Shown here piece after piece: positions 25,128 to 33,087 of a stretch of 39,627 nt of DNA. This DNA is from Oscillospiraceae bacterium (GTDB taxonomy: Bacteria > Bacillota > Clostridia > Oscillospirales > Ruminococcaceae), in assembly GCA_902362965.1 (NCBI GenBank), contig CABIYQ010000004.1:1-39627 (forward strand), given 5' to 3'. Below the pieces are notes generated by a model. The model saw nothing but the letters and a program-made list of their open reading frames with translations. It did no database searches and was not told the DNA's origin. The first letter of the stretch is position 1, and every line of letters starts with the position of its first letter. Made by a program: the position numbers and the translations under genes.

Positions 25128-25275
25128 TTTTTCCGCTTTTTGAAAAAAGCTTGGCAAAAACTTTAATGCCGAGCAAAAGCAACTTGAAACAGTTTTTAAA
25201 GACTCGCAAAGTTAATTTTATAAAGAATTGAAAAAAAATTTTGAAAAAAGTTGGCAAAAACTTTTAAATCGTCTA
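25128..25275. repeat. Family-1 intergenic repeat, also a likely terminator for tsaD
   Basis: Begins 7 bp after the tsaD stop with gctttttgaaaaaagc, then ttggcaaaaactttaatgccg, an aagactcgcaaagtt block, ttgaaaaaaattttga and ttggcaaaaacttttaaatcg. The first hairpin could serve as terminator. It runs directly into family-2 copy D, as at 11490-11640. Confidence 0.85.
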
Positions 25276-25715
25276 TTGAACTCTTTTTTCTTGTTCATTT
25301 CTTGTCTCGTGACAAGAAACGAACCAAAGAAACACGTATTTTACTTTCTTTCATGTGAAAGAAAGTAAAACAAAGAAAAACATTATCCGTCATACAGTTT
25401 CTGAACTAATAGGTCTCCCCATAAAAGGCAAGACGTGACATCAAAAATTCACGCCCAAGTAAGATGGGCGATACTAAGAGGAAAACGTAAGTTGCAGACA
25501 TGTCTCAGTACAGTTTTGGGAGAGTTCCTTGCGTGATAGTTTAAAAGGGCTGCGCAGTCGTTACATTTCTTTGCTTCTTTCTTTGGTGTGAACAAAGAAA
25601 GAAGTGCATTTCTTTGTTACTTTCTTGTTGCAAGACAAGAAAGTTAAGAAAAGAAGCTTTAAAGAAACTTGTTTCTTTGGGCAATCAAAGAAAATGACAA
25701 ATGTGTTATGTTATA
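25276..25715. repeat. Family-2 mosaic hairpin repeat, copy D (core inverted)
   Basis: The left flank (25268-25334) matches the left flank of copy A and the right flank (about 25606-25680) matches the right flank of copy A, both in the same direction. But the core between them runs the other way: catacagtttctgaact is near the left (25391-25407) and gcagtcgttac near the right (25553-25563). It lacks the cggcac/gtgccg and gcccac/gtgggc hairpins. Its arm hairpin is cttctttctttg/caaagaaagaag, different in sequence from copies A-C but fully paired. Confidence 0.9.
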
Positions 25716-25811
25716 AAGCGGATTAAATAAAGTACACGACTGGAAAACAGTTGTCCTTTGTGAAAAAACAATGAAAATTGTTATAAATTTCACAAATCAA
25801 AGGAAATTCTA

Positions 25812-25840
25812 TTGACAACTATTTCAAAAAATATTATAAT
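25812..25840 (+). promoter_or_regulatory. Promoter of pckG
   Basis: TTGACA (25812-25817), 17-bp spacer, TATAAT (25835-25840): consensus sigma-A promoter about 100 bp before the start codon, so a leader of about 95 nt is expected. Confidence 0.85.
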
Positions 25841-25940
25841 ATAAAAATGAAACAAAAATTTTTAAAGAATAACTGCATTATTGCAGAAAAATACATACAA
25901 TAATAAATATGCAGTTAAATTATCAAGGAGGATTATTACC

Positions 25941-27743
25941 ATGTCACTGACAAAGAACCCCAACGTTTTAAAATGGGTTGAAGAAATGACAGCCCTTACA
26001 AAGCCTGATAAGGTAGTTTGGATCGACGGAAGCAAGGAGCAGATCGACGCTCTTAAAGCGGAAGCAATCTCAACAGGCGAAATGATTGAACTCAATCAGG
26101 AAAAGCTTCCGGGATGTCTGTACCACAGAACTCTTCCAAACGACGTAGCAAGAGTTGAAGACAGAACTTTTATCTGCTGCAAGAATAAGGAAGACGCAGG
26201 TCCGACAAACAACTGGATGGATCCGGACGAAATGAAGGCAATGCTGACACCTATGTACGACGGTGCTATGAAGGGCAGAACAATGTATGTTATCCCTTAC
26301 TCAATGGGTCCTATCGGCTCTCCTCTCGCTAAGGTAGGCGTTGAAGTTACTGATTCTATCTACGTTGTTCTTAACATGAATATCATGACAAGAATGGGTA
26401 AACAGGCTTTTGAAAACCTCGGCGACGAATCAAACGATTTCGTTCGCGGTCTGCATTCAAAGGCTGATGTTGATCCTGAAAAGAGATATATCGTTCAGTT
26501 CCCTGAAGATAATGCAATCTGGTCAATTAACTCCGCTTACGGCGGTAATGTACTTCTGGGTAAGAAGTGCTTTGCACTCAGAATCGCTTCATATCAGGGC
26601 AAGAATGAAGGCTGGATGGCTGAACATATGCTTATCTTAGGCGTTAAGAAGCCTGACGGTGAAGTTAAGTATATCACAGCTGCATTCCCATCAGCATGCG
26701 GTAAGACAAACCTTGCTATGCTTATTCCGCCGGAAGGCTATAAAAAGGACGGCTATGAAGTATTTACAGTCGGCGACGATATCGCTTGGATGAAGCAGGG
26801 CGAAGACGGCAGACTTTATGCTATCAATCCTGAAAACGGATTCTTCGGCGTTGCTCCCGGTACTAATGAAAAGTCTAACTACAATGCGCTTGCTTCAACA
26901 ATGAAGGACACTATTTTCACAAACGTTGCTATCAATAATGATGACAATACAGTTTGGTGGGAAGGTCTTGACAAGAATCCTCCTGAAAACGCAACCGAAT
27001 GGAAAGGCGAAAAGGTTAACGGTAAGGAATTTACTGCTAACGGAAACAAGCTTGCTCATCCAAACTCAAGATTTACAGCTCCTGCAAAGAACTGTCCTTG
27101 CATTTCACCTGAATTTGATAATCCGGCAGGTGTTCCTATTTCAGCTATTATCTTCGGCGGCAGACGTGCTTCAACAACTCCGCTGGTATATCAGTCATTT
27201 GACTGGACACACGGAACATACATGGGTTCCGCTGTATCTTCAGAAACAACAGCTGCTGCAACAGGCGCTGTAGGCGTACTGAGACATGACCCAATGGCTA
27301 TGAAACCGTTTATCGGATACAATGTAGGCGATTACTGGGCACACTGGCTCGAAATGGGCGAAAAGCTCGGCGATAAGGCTCCTAAGATTTTCAATGTAAA
27401 CTGGTTCAAGCAGGATGAAAACGGAAACTTCATCTGGCCTGGATTCGGCGATAACATGAGAGTACTCGACTGGATCATCAAGAGATGTGAAGGAACTATC
27501 GACGCTGATGAAACAGCTATCGGATATATTCCTAAGAAGACTGATATCAACGTTGAAGGTATCGAAGACGAGGTTACACCTGAAATCATGGATAAGCTTC
27601 TTGCAGTTGATAAGGATCTCTGGACTAAGGAAATTGCAGAAATGCGCAGATACTATAAGGAAGATATCGCTGATAAGGGCGGTAAGGTACCTGAAGCGCT
27701 TATCAAGGAACTTGACAAGCTTGAAGAAAGACTTGCAAAATAA
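25941..27743 (+). CDS. pckG: Phosphoenolpyruvate carboxykinase, GTP type
   Basis: 600 aa. Interconverts oxaloacetate and PEP with GDP/GTP. In anaerobic gut Firmicutes it can run toward oxaloacetate for succinate or amino acids. The GTP-class signature is clear: MYVIPYSMGPIGSPLAKVGVE, the P-loop FPSACGKTNLAM with hyper-reactive Cys253, VGDDIAWM and the GRRASTTPLVYQSFDW block. The ATG at 25941 follows AAGGAGG with 8 nt spacing; an in-frame start 60 bp upstream is not supported. The codon choice looks optimised and the promoter is consensus, so high expression is expected. A shared terminator separates it from feoA. Confidence 0.96.
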   Translation: MSLTKNPNVLKWVEEMTALTKPDKVVWIDGSKEQIDALKAEAISTGEMIELNQEKLPGCLYHRTLPNDVARVEDRTFICCKNKEDAGPTNNWMDPDEMKAMLTPMYDGAMKGRTMYVIPYSMGPIGSPLAKVGVEVTDSIYVVLNMNIMTRMGKQAFENLGDESNDFVRGLHSKADVDPEKRYIVQFPEDNAIWSINSAYGGNVLLGKKCFALRIASYQGKNEGWMAEHMLILGVKKPDGEVKYITAAFPSACGKTNLAMLIPPEGYKKDGYEVFTVGDDIAWMKQGEDGRLYAINPENGFFGVAPGTNEKSNYNALASTMKDTIFTNVAINNDDNTVWWEGLDKNPPENATEWKGEKVNGKEFTANGNKLAHPNSRFTAPAKNCPCISPEFDNPAGVPISAIIFGGRRASTTPLVYQSFDWTHGTYMGSAVSSETTAAATGAVGVLRHDPMAMKPFIGYNVGDYWAHWLEMGEKLGDKAPKIFNVNWFKQDENGNFIWPGFGDNMRVLDWIIKRCEGTIDADETAIGYIPKKTDINVEGIEDEVTPEIMDKLLAVDKDLWTKEIAEMRRYYKEDIADKGGKVPEALIKELDKLEERLAK

Positions 27744-27769
27744 TAAAAATATCAATCAAATAACTGCAA

Positions 27770-27804
27770 AAATCTCCTATGGTAAATCCATAGGAGATTT
27801 TTTT
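27770..27804. terminator. Bidirectional terminator between pckG and feoA
   Basis: Perfect 13-bp stem AAATCTCCTATGG/CCATAGGAGATTT (27770-27782, 27788-27800), with T run on the plus side and A-rich sequence on the other side. Confidence 0.9.
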
Positions 27805-27821
27805 GGGAAATCGAAAAAATT

Positions 27822-28061
27822 TCAAACGCTTTCAAGTATAATTTTAGAAGAATCTTCTCCTCTCAGAGCTATAACAGCTCCTCTTATAAGATATGCTACA
27901 GGATCTCCCGAAGGACTTTTTTGCAGACACAAAACTTCAGTACCCTCAATTAAACCTATATCCTGCAAACGTCTCCTCATAGAACCGTTTATTTTAAGCT
28001 CTGCAACACGTCCTGAACTGCCCTCATTCAGGGAAGAAAGCGTTTTTATATTATTTATCAT
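27822..28061 (-). CDS. feoA: FeoA-domain protein
   Basis: 79 aa, typical for free-standing FeoA, a small SH3-like cytosolic protein that works with the FeoB iron permease. Family marks are RRRLQDIGLIEGTEVLCLQKSPSGDPVAYLIRGAVIALR. The ATG at 28061 has CGGAG 8 nt upstream. An in-frame ATG at 28118 with a GGAGGG site 12 nt upstream would add 19 residues; this is less usual but not excluded. It lies about 21 kb from feoB in this window, whereas feoA and feoB are often adjacent. The leader holds an inverted repeat agcggac/gtccgct (about 28092-28116). Confidence 0.88.
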   Translation of the reverse strand: MINNIKTLSSLNEGSSGRVAELKINGSMRRRLQDIGLIEGTEVLCLQKSPSGDPVAYLIRGAVIALRGEDSSKIILESV

Positions 28062-28091
28062 AATGAAAACTCCGTTGCTTAAGTATTTAAA

Positions 28092-28127
28092 GCGGACAAA
28101 TAATTGCAGTCCGCTCATTATTATAAT
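28092..28127 (-). promoter_or_regulatory. Possible promoter and inverted repeat before feoA
   Basis: Minus-strand TATAAT at about 28122-28127 with a weak -35, followed at the expected start point by AGCGGAC-11-GTCCGCT. It may be an operator or leader hairpin. Confidence 0.4.
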
Positions 28128-28188
28128 ATTCCCTCCGGAGCTAACAGGTTACAAACAATTGAAAATTACTCAATTCAACATTAATTAA

Positions 28189-28218
28189 CAAAAAACGGAC
28201 TTGAAAATTCAAGTCCGT
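28189..28218 (-). terminator. Terminator of the yabP-yabQ-divIC-yabR cluster
   Basis: Perfect 11-bp stem ACGGACTTGAA/TTCAAGTCCGT (28195-28205, 28208-28218) with a T run on the minus strand, just after the S1-domain gene. Confidence 0.9.
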
Positions 28219-28223
28219 CACTA

Positions 28224-28649
28224 TTATTTTCTTCTTGAACCGTTTTTACGTTCTGTACTGCGTTTAAGAGCACAAATTTTCTCTTCGCTGTTCTGCTTAA
28301 AACGAGTCAGCATTTCCTCAAAGCCAAGCTCCGACATAGGAGGCTTTTTCTTAGGCTCCCAGACGTTAGGTCTGCGTTCCTGACGCTTTGCGGGTTTAAG
28401 AGTTTCCTCAGTATTTTCAGTTGCTTTCTTTATTGAAAGACCGATTTTTCCGTCCTCGCCGATATTAAGTACCTTAACCTTGACTTCCTGGTTTTCAGTA
28501 AGGTAATCCTTAACGTCTTTAACAAATGAATTGGCTATTTCGGAAATATGTACCATACCCGTACCTGCGCCTTCAATTTCAACAAATGCACCGTACTGAG
28601 CTATTCCTTTTACTTTACCGTCATATATTTTACCTACTTCGAGCTGCAT
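28224..28649 (-). CDS. yabR: S1 RNA-binding domain protein (YabR-like)
   Basis: 141 aa. Residues about 1-72 are an S1 domain (VGKIYDGKVKGIAQYGAFVEI..GTGMVHISEIA, then GKIGLSIKK). The rest is a basic, low-complexity tail rich in K, R and E. Such proteins (YabR, YugI/GSP13 group) bind RNA or ribosomes. The position after divIC matches the yabP-yabQ-divIC-yabR order of Bacillus, which supports the name. The start has a GGGGGA-type site. The exact role is unknown. Confidence 0.85.
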   Translation of the reverse strand: MQLEVGKIYDGKVKGIAQYGAFVEIEGAGTGMVHISEIANSFVKDVKDYLTENQEVKVKVLNIGEDGKIGLSIKKATENTEETLKPAKRQERRPNVWEPKKKPPMSELGFEEMLTRFKQNSEEKICALKRSTERKNGSRRK

Positions 28650-28696
28650 AATAATAAAAATCCCCCTGTTAATGAAAATTATAAAAGCTTAAAAAG

Positions 28697-29005
28697 CTAG
28701 TTTCTTGATGTATCATAATATCTTCGTTCATCCGGATATGCATAATTCATATCTTCAATAGCCAGCTTTTTCATGTAAGCGTTCATATCGTCGTCTTCAA
28801 GAATCCTCTGCAACTCAACATTTTCAGCTTCGACTTCTTCCGTCTTATTGACAATAGAATTAAGTTCCTTCTGCATTTCCGCCAGACTGGACTGAGTAAT
28901 AATAATAGAAATTATACATCCGATCACAGCGGCAATAATAATAAGCTTGCTGATAAGGCTAAACATGCCCTTTTTTCGTTTTTTTCTTATAGTTCTGGAC
29001 GCCAA
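28697..29005 (-). CDS. divIC: Septum formation initiator, DivIC/FtsB family
   Basis: 102 aa. A basic N-terminus (RKKRKKG), one TM helix (about residues 17-40) and a coiled coil (SSLAEMQKELNSIVNKTEEVEAENVELQRIL), followed by AIEDMNYAYPDERRYYD. This layout and the neighbours identify DivIC, a bitopic division protein that pairs with FtsL. The start given is TTG and overlaps the yabQ end by 47 bp; an ATG at 28966 would remove the basic stretch and leave a 7-bp overlap. Neither has a strong ribosome-binding site, so the start is uncertain. Confidence 0.85.
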   Translation of the reverse strand: MASRTIRKKRKKGMFSLISKLIIIAAVIGCIISIIITQSSLAEMQKELNSIVNKTEEVEAENVELQRILEDDDMNAYMKKLAIEDMNYAYPDERRYYDTSRN

Positions 29006-29534
29006 GTTTTTTCACGTTCTTTCTTTTATTCTTTTTTTCCTTATTACTATTATACAACAAATTGGTATCATCAATCAAGAGGGTTTCACTATTTTTTTTA
29101 TTACTTTTTATATTTTGGAGACTTCCAACAAAAATAGTCCTGATTTTTTCACATATAAGTACAAACTTTTTTAACAGCGGTCTGAAAATTCTTAAAAGCG
29201 CTCTTTTTATAAAACCTATAATTTTCCTCAGTATACCCGTTACGACTGTTCCCGCAGTAACATAGTAAAGAATGAAGCCGATAAGATTACCGGCGCAGTA
29301 ATAGAATCTGAATTCGCTGCGGGCCATAGATATGGTAAAGCACATCAGAAACACACCGTAAAGACAGAAAAAAAGTATATCTTCCAGTGCAGCCGCAATT
29401 TTATTGTGATGAATGATCATTCTTATAACACGAAAAATATCGAAAACAATTCCGATGGGTATACCGAAAGCGCATGACAGCAGAAATAACTGAAGCTGCT
29501 GACCGGAAGTAAAAAAGCTTTCCAGACCCTCCAT
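28959..29534 (-). CDS. yabQ: Spore cortex biosynthesis protein YabQ
   Basis: 191 aa. Four or so hydrophobic segments in the first 130 residues (LQLFLLSCAFGIPIGIVFDIFRVIR is the typical opening) and a basic C-terminal tail rich in K. YabQ is a membrane protein of the forespore envelope needed for cortex formation. Located 10 bp after yabP and overlapping divIC, the same order as in Bacillus. It indicates an ancestor able to sporulate; whether this organism sporulates cannot be told from this. Confidence 0.88.
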   Translation of the reverse strand: MEGLESFFTSGQQLQLFLLSCAFGIPIGIVFDIFRVIRMIIHHNKIAAALEDILFFCLYGVFLMCFTISMARSEFRFYYCAGNLIGFILYYVTAGTVVTGILRKIIGFIKRALLRIFRPLLKKFVLICEKIRTIFVGSLQNIKSNKKNSETLLIDDTNLLYNSNKEKKNKRKNVKKLGVQNYKKKTKKGHV

Positions 29535-29544
29535 AATTCACCGC

Positions 29545-29829
29545 CTAACGAAACAGCTTACCAAGCATAGAAACTGTTCCTCTTTTATCCTTATCTCCGT
29601 AATTAAGCGCCCATATATCGCCGTCAATTGTCATATCTCCGGTTTCAACGCTCATGGAATTAATATGAAGTTCTCTTCCACGTATAACAAGTTCGCCCAT
29701 TTGAGTGTAAAGAGAAATGCAGCGTTCATCAAAGCTGTCCACATCTGTCACTCCTGAAATGGTAAGACTTTTTCTGTTTTCCATAATAACATTGTGTACA
29801 GTTCTCTGATTTTTTTCATCATTGGTCAT
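29545..29829 (-). CDS. yabP: Sporulation protein YabP
   Basis: 94 aa. YabP/YqfC family: HNVIMENRKSLTISGVTDVDSFDE, then LYTQMGELVIRGRELHINSMSVETGDMTIDG. Made in the mother cell and needed for spore coat or cortex assembly. The ATG at 29829 has AAAGGAG 8 nt upstream. First gene of the yabP-yabQ-divIC-yabR group, divergent from znuA. The promoter is unclear; a TATAAT-like box about 35-40 bp upstream lacks a good -35. Confidence 0.9.
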   Translation of the reverse strand: MTNDEKNQRTVHNVIMENRKSLTISGVTDVDSFDERCISLYTQMGELVIRGRELHINSMSVETGDMTIDGDIWALNYGDKDKRGTVSMLGKLFR

Positions 29830-29900
29830 TTTTTATTTCTCCTTTGATTTTGTTTACAATTATATATATTACACTTTTTAAAAAATTATTACTGTTTTTA

Positions 29901-29948
29901 TTGACACAAATCAAAATATGATGTATAATTAATTGAAAACGATTTTCA
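29901..29948 (+). promoter_or_regulatory. Promoter and palindromic operator of znuACB
   Basis: TTGACA (29901-29906), 17-bp spacer, TATAAT (29924-29929). Immediately downstream, TGAAAAC-GATTTTCA (29934-29948) is an interrupted palindrome over the start point. Its size and position fit a Fur-family (Zur) repressor site. Confidence 0.7.
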
Positions 29949-29977
29949 TATTCATGTTTAAGGAGTAAAAAGGATTT

Positions 29978-30943
29978 ATGAAACATATTTTATCTGCTGT
30001 TATGTCAGGAATACTGCTGATTTTCTGTCTTACAGCATGCAGTACAGATTCAGATAATTTAAACGAAAATAATGACAAGCTTCAGATAGTAACCACAATT
30101 TTTCCTGAATACGATTGGGTAAGAGAAATTTTAGGAGAAAAAGCGGATAATGCAGAAGTAACATTTCTTCTTGAAAGCGGAGTGGATATGCATAGCTTTC
30201 AGCCGTCTGTAGAGGATATTCTTAAAATTTCAGAATGCGATATGTTTGTGTATGTTGGCGGAGAATCAGATCAGTGGGCTCAGGACGCTCTCAAGGAAGC
30301 CTCAAACAAGGATATTGTCGCTGTAAATCTGCTTGAGGTGTTGGGAGATTCAGTCAAGGAAGAAGAAATATTAGAGGGCATGGAGCATGAGGACGAAGAG
30401 GAATCGGAACCGGACGAACATGTATGGCTTTCATTAAAAAATGCGGAGACATTCTGTAATTACATTACGGACAAGTTAAGCGAAATCGACGCAGAAAACG
30501 CAGAGATTTATAAACAGAATAATAATTCTTATGTTGAAAAGCTTTCCGCACTTGATGAAAAGTATCAAAGGGAAATAAGCTCGTCAAAAAGAGATGTTTT
30601 ATTATTTGCCGACCGTTTTCCTTTCAGATATATGACGGACGATTACAGTCTTACATGTTACGCAGCTTTTCCTGGCTGCTCTGCGGAAACACAGGCAAGC
30701 TTTGAAACCATTACATTTCTTGCCGGAAAAATCAACGAACTCGGACTGACAAGCGTAATTACAATCGACGGTTCGGACAGTAAAATTGCCAACACTGTTA
30801 TTAATGAAACACAACCAAAACATCTGAATATTTTAACGCTGGATTCCATGCAGTCGATCACTTCTAAGGATATAGAAAACGGCTTTACTTATTTATCGGT
30901 AATGGAAAACAATCTTGAAAATATAAAGACTGCTCTAAATTAA
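29978..30943 (+). CDS. znuA: Zinc ABC transporter substrate-binding lipoprotein (ZnuA/AdcA type)
   Basis: 321 aa. Lipoprotein signal with lipobox LTAC and lipid-carrying Cys21. The cluster A-I fold is seen in VTTIFPEYDWVREILG, the metal ligand in DMHSFQPSVEDI, the acidic/His loop EHEDEEESEPDEHVWL, and FADRFPFRYMTDDYSL. It captures Zn2+ (or Mn2+) outside the membrane and hands it to the permease. First gene of a three-gene operon whose start point is covered by a palindromic operator. Zinc is favoured over manganese by the His-containing acidic loop, but the metal is inferred. Start ATG has AAGGAG upstream. Confidence 0.9.
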   Translation: MKHILSAVMSGILLIFCLTACSTDSDNLNENNDKLQIVTTIFPEYDWVREILGEKADNAEVTFLLESGVDMHSFQPSVEDILKISECDMFVYVGGESDQWAQDALKEASNKDIVAVNLLEVLGDSVKEEEILEGMEHEDEEESEPDEHVWLSLKNAETFCNYITDKLSEIDAENAEIYKQNNNSYVEKLSALDEKYQREISSSKRDVLLFADRFPFRYMTDDYSLTCYAAFPGCSAETQASFETITFLAGKINELGLTSVITIDGSDSKIANTVINETQPKHLNILTLDSMQSITSKDIENGFTYLSVMENNLENIKTALN

Positions 30944-30955
30944 GGGGGAATTATA

Positions 30956-31669
30956 ATGCCGCAGTTAGAATGCCGTAATCTGTCATTGGGATATGATTCA
31001 AAAGCAATAGTAAGCGATCTTAACTTTTCAATAAACAAGGGTGATTATCTGTGTATTGTAGGTGAAAACGGTTCGGGAAAAACAACGCTTATGAAAACTC
31101 TTTTGAATCTTCATTCTCCTCTCAGCGGAAGTATTATAACAGGAGACGGACTTAAAACAAATGAAATAGGATATCTTCCTCAGCAGACGGTAGTTCAAAG
31201 AGACTTTCCTGCGTCTGTTAAGGAAATTGTACTGTCCGGCTGTCAGGGACAATGCGGAATCAGACCTTTTTACAAAAAAGAAGAAAAAAATACAGCCCTT
31301 CAAAATATGGAGCGAATGGGAATAAGCAATCTTTCCTCACGCTGTTACAGGGAACTTTCCGGCGGTCAGCAGCAGAGAGTACTTCTTGCAAGAGCATTGT
31401 GCGCTACAAGAAAACTGCTTTTGCTGGACGAGCCTGTTTCCGGACTCGATCCTAAAGCTACAGCGGAAATGTACGATATCATTGAAGAGCTGAACCGTCG
31501 GGATAAAATCACAATAATTATGATTTCCCATGATATAAGCGCGGCTGTTAAATATGCAAGCCACATACTGCATATCGGAGATGAAATTTTTTTCGGTACA
31601 AAAGAAGAATATCTTAAAAGCAATGCAGGAGGTCAGTTTACCGGCAATGAAAGGAGTAATGAAAATTGA
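30956..31669 (+). CDS. znuC: Zinc ABC transporter ATP-binding protein
   Basis: 237 aa. Walker A GENGSGKTTL, Q-loop LPQQTVVQ, signature LSGGQQQRV, Walker B LLLLDEPVSGLD and H-loop MISHD are all intact. It powers the ZnuB permease. Follows znuA by 12 bp with an AGGGGG site. Its stop overlaps the start of znuB. Confidence 0.93.
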   Translation: MPQLECRNLSLGYDSKAIVSDLNFSINKGDYLCIVGENGSGKTTLMKTLLNLHSPLSGSIITGDGLKTNEIGYLPQQTVVQRDFPASVKEIVLSGCQGQCGIRPFYKKEEKNTALQNMERMGISNLSSRCYRELSGGQQQRVLLARALCATRKLLLLDEPVSGLDPKATAEMYDIIEELNRRDKITIIMISHDISAAVKYASHILHIGDEIFFGTKEEYLKSNAGGQFTGNERSNEN

Positions 31670-32520
31670 ATGACATAGTAGAAAAATTCAGCTTTTATAT
31701 GGAGCATTCCTTTGTACGCTATGCTTTGATTGTAGGCGTACTGATCGCTCTTTGTTCTTCTCTTCTGGGAGTTACGCTTGTTTTGAAACGCTTTTCATTT
31801 ATAGGCGACGGACTTTCTCATACGGCGTTCGGAGCAATGGCGGTAGCCGCCGTACTGAATCTGACCAACGATATGCTTTTTGTTCTTCCTGCAACAGTCA
31901 TTTGCGCCGTACTGCTGCTGAGAACGGGGAACAGTACTAAAATAAAGGGCGACGCTGCAATCGCTATGATCTCAGTAGGCTCGCTGGCAATCGGATATCT
32001 GCTGATGAATTTGTTTTCCACTTCTTCAAATCTTTCGGGAGACGTTTGCAGTACGCTGTTCGGTTCGGCTTCCATACTTACGCTGACAAAGGCTGAAGTA
32101 TGGTTATGTATAATTTTATCGATCGTTGTGGTTTTGGCATTTCTGTTTTTTTATAATAAAATATTTGCAGTTACATTTGATGAAAATTTCGCAAAAGCTA
32201 CGGGAACTAAAGCCGGAATTTACAATCTTCTTATAGCGGTAATTATTGCGGTTATAATAGTACTTGCAATGAATCTTGTAGGTTCTCTTCTGATATCTGC
32301 GCTGATTATTTTTCCTGCGCTTTCGGCAATGCGGATATTTAAAAGCTTTAGATCCGTTACGATATGTTCGGCGGTATTGTCAGTTTTCTGCGCACTGCTT
32401 GGTATTCTTATCTCAATTTTGTACGCAACCCCTGTGGGTTCGACTATAGTAGCTGTGGATATCGGAGCATTTGCAGTATTTTCGGCAGCCGGACTGATAT
32501 TACAAAAAACCGGAAAATAA
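31666..32520 (+). CDS. znuB: Zinc ABC transporter permease (ABC-3 family)
   Basis: 284 aa with about eight hydrophobic segments, typical for the ABC-3 metal permease family (LGVTLVLKRFSFIGDGLSHTAFGAMAVAA and MNLVGSLLISALIIFPALSAM are family blocks). The start codon is TTG in a TTGA overlap with the znuC stop and an AGGAG site 10 nt upstream, which suggests translational coupling. Last gene of the operon; a terminator follows at once. Confidence 0.92.
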   Translation: MNDIVEKFSFYMEHSFVRYALIVGVLIALCSSLLGVTLVLKRFSFIGDGLSHTAFGAMAVAAVLNLTNDMLFVLPATVICAVLLLRTGNSTKIKGDAAIAMISVGSLAIGYLLMNLFSTSSNLSGDVCSTLFGSASILTLTKAEVWLCIILSIVVVLAFLFFYNKIFAVTFDENFAKATGTKAGIYNLLIAVIIAVIIVLAMNLVGSLLISALIIFPALSAMRIFKSFRSVTICSAVLSVFCALLGILISILYATPVGSTIVAVDIGAFAVFSAAGLILQKTGK

Positions 32521-32522
32521 AG

Positions 32523-32550
32523 AAAGGGACGTTAAAACGTCCCTTTTACA
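32523..32550 (+). terminator. Terminator of znuACB
   Basis: Perfect 11-bp stem AAAGGGACGTT/AACGTCCCTTT (32523-32533, 32536-32546), then T-rich sequence. Confidence 0.85.
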
Positions 32551-32556
32551 TTTTTA

Positions 32557-32610
32557 TTGACAAAATCATAAGTATATGCTAAAATAATTTTATCTAATAG
32601 TGTTAGGTAA
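32557..32610 (+). promoter_or_regulatory. Promoter and operator of marR-glgB
   Basis: TTGACA (32557-32562), 17-bp spacer, TAAAAT (32580-32585). The palindrome TTATCTAA-5-TTAGGTAA (32590-32610; one mismatch) sits on the start point and is a likely site for the MarR protein encoded next. Confidence 0.65.
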
Positions 32611-32631
32611 ATTATAAAAGGAAAATTTACT

Positions 32632-33087
32632 ATGAAATATGAAAAGCTTACTGAAATTTTAATGGAGTCCCTTAAAGACACATATTACAAATCCCCTATC
32701 ACCAACTACGCATTCTTTTTACAAGGTGAACATAAGCTTCTTAATCATCTTTATATATGCGGCGAGGTTTATAAAAAACCTGCCGAGCTTTGCAGAGAAC
32801 TTTATATGACCAGCGCAAGAGTATCAGCCGCACTGAAAATTCTTGAAAAAAAGGGTTATATTAAACGAAGAGCCTCTCAAAAAGATAAAAGAAACGTTAT
32901 GGTATTCCTTACAGATAACGGAAAAGAATATATTGAAAATGTAAGAAAAAGTGTTTTCAATGAAATGAAAACAGCGCTTATGAATATGGGTGAGGACGCT
33001 GATGAATTTGTCAGCCTTATCAAAAGAGCAGCAGAAATTATTAATAAATCAGAAAGCGAGCTGATCGATAAAAATGAACATGAATGA
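32632..33087 (+). CDS. MarR family transcriptional regulator
   Basis: 151 aa. Winged-helix domain at about residues 38-110: KPAELCRELYMTSARVSAALKILEKKGYIKRRASQKDKRNVMVFLTDNG, with recognition helix and wing typical of MarR. It has its own consensus promoter and a palindrome at the start point that suggests autoregulation. It overlaps glgB by 14 bp, so it should be co-transcribed with the branching enzyme. Ligand unknown. Confidence 0.9.
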   Translation: MKYEKLTEILMESLKDTYYKSPITNYAFFLQGEHKLLNHLYICGEVYKKPAELCRELYMTSARVSAALKILEKKGYIKRRASQKDKRNVMVFLTDNGKEYIENVRKSVFNEMKTALMNMGEDADEFVSLIKRAAEIINKSESELIDKNEHE

